A stretch of 64,000 bases of DNA from contig OX940865.1 of assembly GCA_954871525.1 (NCBI GenBank), positions 15,080,606 through 15,144,605 of the forward strand. Direction: 5' to 3'. The position numbers and the translations under genes are program-made. The notes below the pieces were generated by a model. That model saw only the letters and a list, made by a program, of their open reading frames with translations, was not told the origin of the DNA and did not search any database. This DNA comes from Parietaria judaica (lineage: Eukaryota > Streptophyta > Magnoliopsida > Rosales > Urticaceae). Below are positions 60,804-64,000 of this stretch, one piece after another (within the stretch, counting starts at the first letter, position 1; the number at the start of each line of letters is the position of its first letter).

Positions 60804-61664
60804 ATGTCACCAAAAACGCAAATTTTCGCCGAAACCCTAACCAGCGCGATCAAGCTCGAGGTCGCGAGCCCCGACACCCTCGATGACGTCAAGACGAAGA
60901 TCCAGGAGCAGCACAGCCTCACCTTCGCCGGAGAACCTCCCAAAGACGGCAACACCTTGGAGGAATGCGGCATCCACAGAGAAAATCTTCCCCGTGAAGT
61001 TATGAACATCTTTGTCAAAACCCCAACTGGCGAGAAAGTCACGCTCGAGGTCGAGAAATCCGACACCGTCTTCGCTGTGAAGGCCAAGATCAAGGACCAC
61101 CTGAGGCTCCGATTCGCCGGAAAACAGCTCGAGGGTGACCGTACGCTGGCGGGTTACGGCATCGAAAAGGACAGCGTTCTGGACGTTAGGTACCTTCCTC
61201 GTGAAGCTATTCAGATCTTCGTCAAAAGCCTAACGGGGAAGAGGATCCCGCTTGAGGTCGAGAATTCCGACACTCTCTCCAACGTGAAGGCCAAGATCCA
61301 GGAAAGGTTTGAGATTCCCGCGGCCCAGCAGAGGCTCGTCTTCGCCGGAAGACAACTCCTGGGTGACGAGAGCCTGGCGCATTACGGAATCAAGGAAGAT
61401 AGCACTATCGCACTCGACGTTCGTCCCCATGGATCTATTCAAATCTTCGTGAAGACCGTGAGCGGAAGGACGATCGATTTGGAGACGAAGAGCTCGGACA
61501 GGATCATGAACGTGAAGGCCATGCTCGAGCGCATGGAAGGGAATCGTCAGGCCCAACAGGCGCTCTTCTTTGCCGGGAATCAGCTCGAAGATCACCTCAA
61601 GTTGACAGATTGCGGCGTTGTCAACGAGTCAATCCTTCACCTTGATCGCCGACAACGTTTGTGA
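60804..61664 (+). CDS. Four-domain tandem ubiquitin-like protein, copy B
   Basis: Encodes the same 286 residues as 34477-35337: two short-loop Ubl domains, then two full-length ones, no GlyGly anywhere, C-terminus RRQRL. The codon matching the upstream ATG at 34435 is ACG (60762), so translation starts at MSPKTQ. Flanking non-coding DNA in this part of the blocks differs by substitutions and indels, whereas I see no change in the coding sequence. That is consistent with constraint, though conversion would give the same picture. Confidence 0.88.
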   Translation: MSPKTQIFAETLTSAIKLEVASPDTLDDVKTKIQEQHSLTFAGEPPKDGNTLEECGIHRENLPREVMNIFVKTPTGEKVTLEVEKSDTVFAVKAKIKDHLRLRFAGKQLEGDRTLAGYGIEKDSVLDVRYLPREAIQIFVKSLTGKRIPLEVENSDTLSNVKAKIQERFEIPAAQQRLVFAGRQLLGDESLAHYGIKEDSTIALDVRPHGSIQIFVKTVSGRTIDLETKSSDRIMNVKAMLERMEGNRQAQQALFFAGNQLEDHLKLTDCGVVNESILHLDRRQRL

Positions 61665-63077
61665 CGATACCTTATAACAGTGATATTGATACGAGTCTTA
61701 AAAGCTTAAAGAGATAAAACTGTAGACTAGAGTTACTTCGTTCGTGATTGATGTTTTGTTCATAATCTCGTATTCAAGCTTTCAAGCACCTTGTTTGTTT
61801 TCTTTCTTACCTACCAGATAAAATTTATTACCGACAAATATTCTAGAAAATAATAATCAAAACTAAATCACGTGCTATATAATAATAATAATAACGATAA
61901 AAAATTATCATCGGTTACTAATAATGAGTTATCCTCGTATTCTACAAAAAAAAAAAAAAAGAGGAAGCAGGTGCGGTTTTCTGTCATATCGTCTGTTTAT
62001 CTTTGGTATCTGATTTTTTATTATGCGTTGCGATATCCTTAGTATATATGCTATATAATGACAAGAAATATGACCGAAATTATACTATAACAAAAGGAAA
62101 ATAGACACAAGACTAATTCTTGGCTCAATAAGACCGAGACTTGTCTTTGAAGTAAAGCAAAGAGCATGAGATTTATAACAAAACCTCTTTTCTACGTCTA
62201 CTGTTTCTCAACGACGAAGGTATACATATTTAGTATTTTTGTATGAGATTAAGGAATTTAATGTTGAAATGTTGTTCTATTATGATTGTAAATATGTATT
62301 GAATAGGATTGTACCAATAAGGCTTTGACGAATGACGATTGGGTAATTAGGCCTTTCCTTTCCTTTAGTTAGTCTACTGCTAATGGTTTATGTTTGCACT
62401 AATACTTCGTTTGTCTCTCATGGGAGGAATAATGTTGGAGTAAAAGGCTTCTTTGCCAATTAAAATCGAGCAATTATCTTCTGGAGAGGGCCTGAGTAAA
62501 AACTTTTATAACTGCAGTTTCTGTTAAGGGTAATTAAATAGACTATTGATTTTGATTAATCAATTTCACGATCTGAAGTAGTAAATTGTGCATTGGGTAT
62601 ACAAAGGTGTAGTCAAGCCATTGGTATTGACCATCCTTGGCCCTTATTCCTTACGCGAGCTTGGGCCTAAAACTTTTATAGATCTATTTATTTAATGCGC
62701 CTAAAGTAGGTTTTGTTATGTCAGCATACATTAAACAATTCGTTTACACTGATGTATGTAAATTAAGGAATTGATTTTTGCACTACTTCAGCGATTAATC
62801 GCTGAAAACCACTTCTCGACAACTTTTCTTCTCTAATCATTGTCGTTTTATACTTATCGCGATTGTTCGATTCGAAAAGCAAGCTACTTATCTCCCGAAC
62901 TTTTTTTTTTTTTTACGAAGAGATAGGATCACTGAATCGTGACCCCTATCCCAATTATATTGAAAAGATCTTCACATATGGCGGAAGAATACCGTGGTAA
63001 CAGAAAGACAATATGAGACTTACATCATAATAAAAAACAATGTCTCATAAGAAAATTCAAAAGAGCACAAAAGCAAA
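61665..63077. other. 3' flank and spacer, block B
   Basis: Copy of 35338-36751 with changes mainly in homopolymer runs (61945, 62900). No gene seen. Confidence 0.5.
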
Positions 63078-63268
63078 CTACATGTATCTCACATATGCGG
63101 TGTTCATTCTCTCTAATCTAAATAAACCTTTTATAACACTTGAAAGATAGCTAGAGTTCGTAATGATTTTATTTCTACTTTCAGCTCCTTCATTCGCCAA
63201 TGCGTCCGCCACTTTGTTGCCTTCTCTATAAATGTGTTGCATGGAAACGCCCATAATTGCTATGTTGG
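63078..63268 (-). pseudogene. LINE RNase H C-terminal fragment, copy B
   Basis: Same fragment as 36752-36942 with HIYREGNKVADALANEG and one visible change (Gly to Ser after EGAE). The rest of the domain lies beyond the solo LTR, outside the window. Confidence 0.8.
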
Positions 63269-63273
63269 ACATG

Positions 63274-64000
63274 TGTGTCCTTAAACAAGATATTTAACCA
63301 TTTGTAAAAGATTATGACAAGTCGTTGAATAAAGATGGTACTTATTATGTTAATCTTATTATAGTTTCTGTAGAATAAAATAGAATGTTTGATTCCTTAG
63401 TTCATAAAGGATGCAATTATGTTATTACTATCACAAAGGAGTCATGTGAGGGAGAATTAATAAACATAATAAATGAACTTAAAATGTCCGTGACCTGATT
63501 AACTGGGTGGGAGCCCATTAATCGGTAAGGTCATTAATGTGACTGAAGTGACAATCCTATTCTGGATTTTGTGTGTGTCTACACTCACTAGAAGTGCATT
63601 AAGTATGAAGCGTCTTCATACTGGACTGGACCTGACTTAAATTCAAGAAAGTTGTCATATAAGACCGTCACTGACAACTTGTAGTTGGTCGCAAAATGAT
63701 GATCAAATGGATATTAGTTCTAAGTCCTGAGTGGTCATGAGTCCAAGCTACTGGTTTGATTGTTCTTTGATTTAACCGTTAAAGAACACAAGACATTACC
63801 GCTGTTCCCAACACTATTATTTTGGGAACATGATAGTCAGTAGTAAGGATTGCTTGATTATAGATATGGGCATCACATAGCTCTCTTTAGAGTCATGATG
63901 ATTCCCTTGATTGTCAGTGGTGAGAAGTGAGAGGTGCCCGTGCGCAACTTATGAATCGAAACCATAAATGGGTTGCTCATAATATTACTGGCTGAGTCAA
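63274..64000. mobile_element. Long solo LTR, copy B, cut by window end
   Basis: First 727 bp of the LTR described at 36948, starting TGTGTCC after the ACATG duplication (63269-63273), with a few substitutions. Confidence 0.85.

Larger units (their letters stand above)
48556..64000 (+). repeat. Block B of the large tandem duplication
   Basis: Same order and orientation as block A from 19250. The offset is 25921 in 49931-55456 and about 26327 at the four-domain gene. It lacks three transposons and about 960 bp of the transporter region, and keeps about 1.35 kb of Ubl gene lost in block A. It continues past the window end. Confidence 0.9.

Overview
The window is nuclear DNA of a flowering plant, most likely a eudicot. 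The signs are GT-AG introns in AT-rich DNA, the plant form of ubiquitin (Ser19, Asp24, Ala57), a plant-type nucleotide-sugar transporter pseudogene, and dense hAT, LTR and LINE debris. No bacterial features are present.

Layout. (1) 1-3085: 3' part of a spliced RING-H2 ubiquitin ligase gene. (2) 6.2-17.6 kb: a canonical five-unit polyubiquitin gene, followed downstream on the same strand by a broken three-unit copy and two single-domain ubiquitin variants. (3) 19.25-37.9 kb (block A): nested transposons, a decayed ubiquitin-like (Ubl) gene, a gypsy-LTR fragment fused to a two-domain Ubl ORF, a small divergent ORF, a GONST3-like transporter pseudogene, a Ubl remnant, an intact four-domain Ubl ORF, and a LINE RNase H region split by a solo LTR. 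(4) 43.7-46.8 kb: two more Ubl genes, one with an acidic repeat-bearing N-terminal extension. (5) 48.56-64.0 kb (block B): a second copy of block A, offset by about 25.9-26.3 kb and still running at the window edge.

The unusual content is the cluster of about a dozen ubiquitin-derived loci. Only the first is ordinary polyubiquitin. Most others lack the Gly75-Gly76 processing and conjugation end, many lack Lys48 and the Ile44 patch, and a recurring domain type lacks the seven residues matching Lys33-Asp39. Two copies of the four-domain gene (34477-35337 and 60804-61664) are intact and encode the same protein, while several neighbours are broken. I read this as birth-and-death evolution of a polyubiquitin locus that has produced non-conjugatable tandem-Ubl proteins. 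Their function is unknown.

All coordinates and identity statements come from reading by eye. No alignment, expression data or database search was available.
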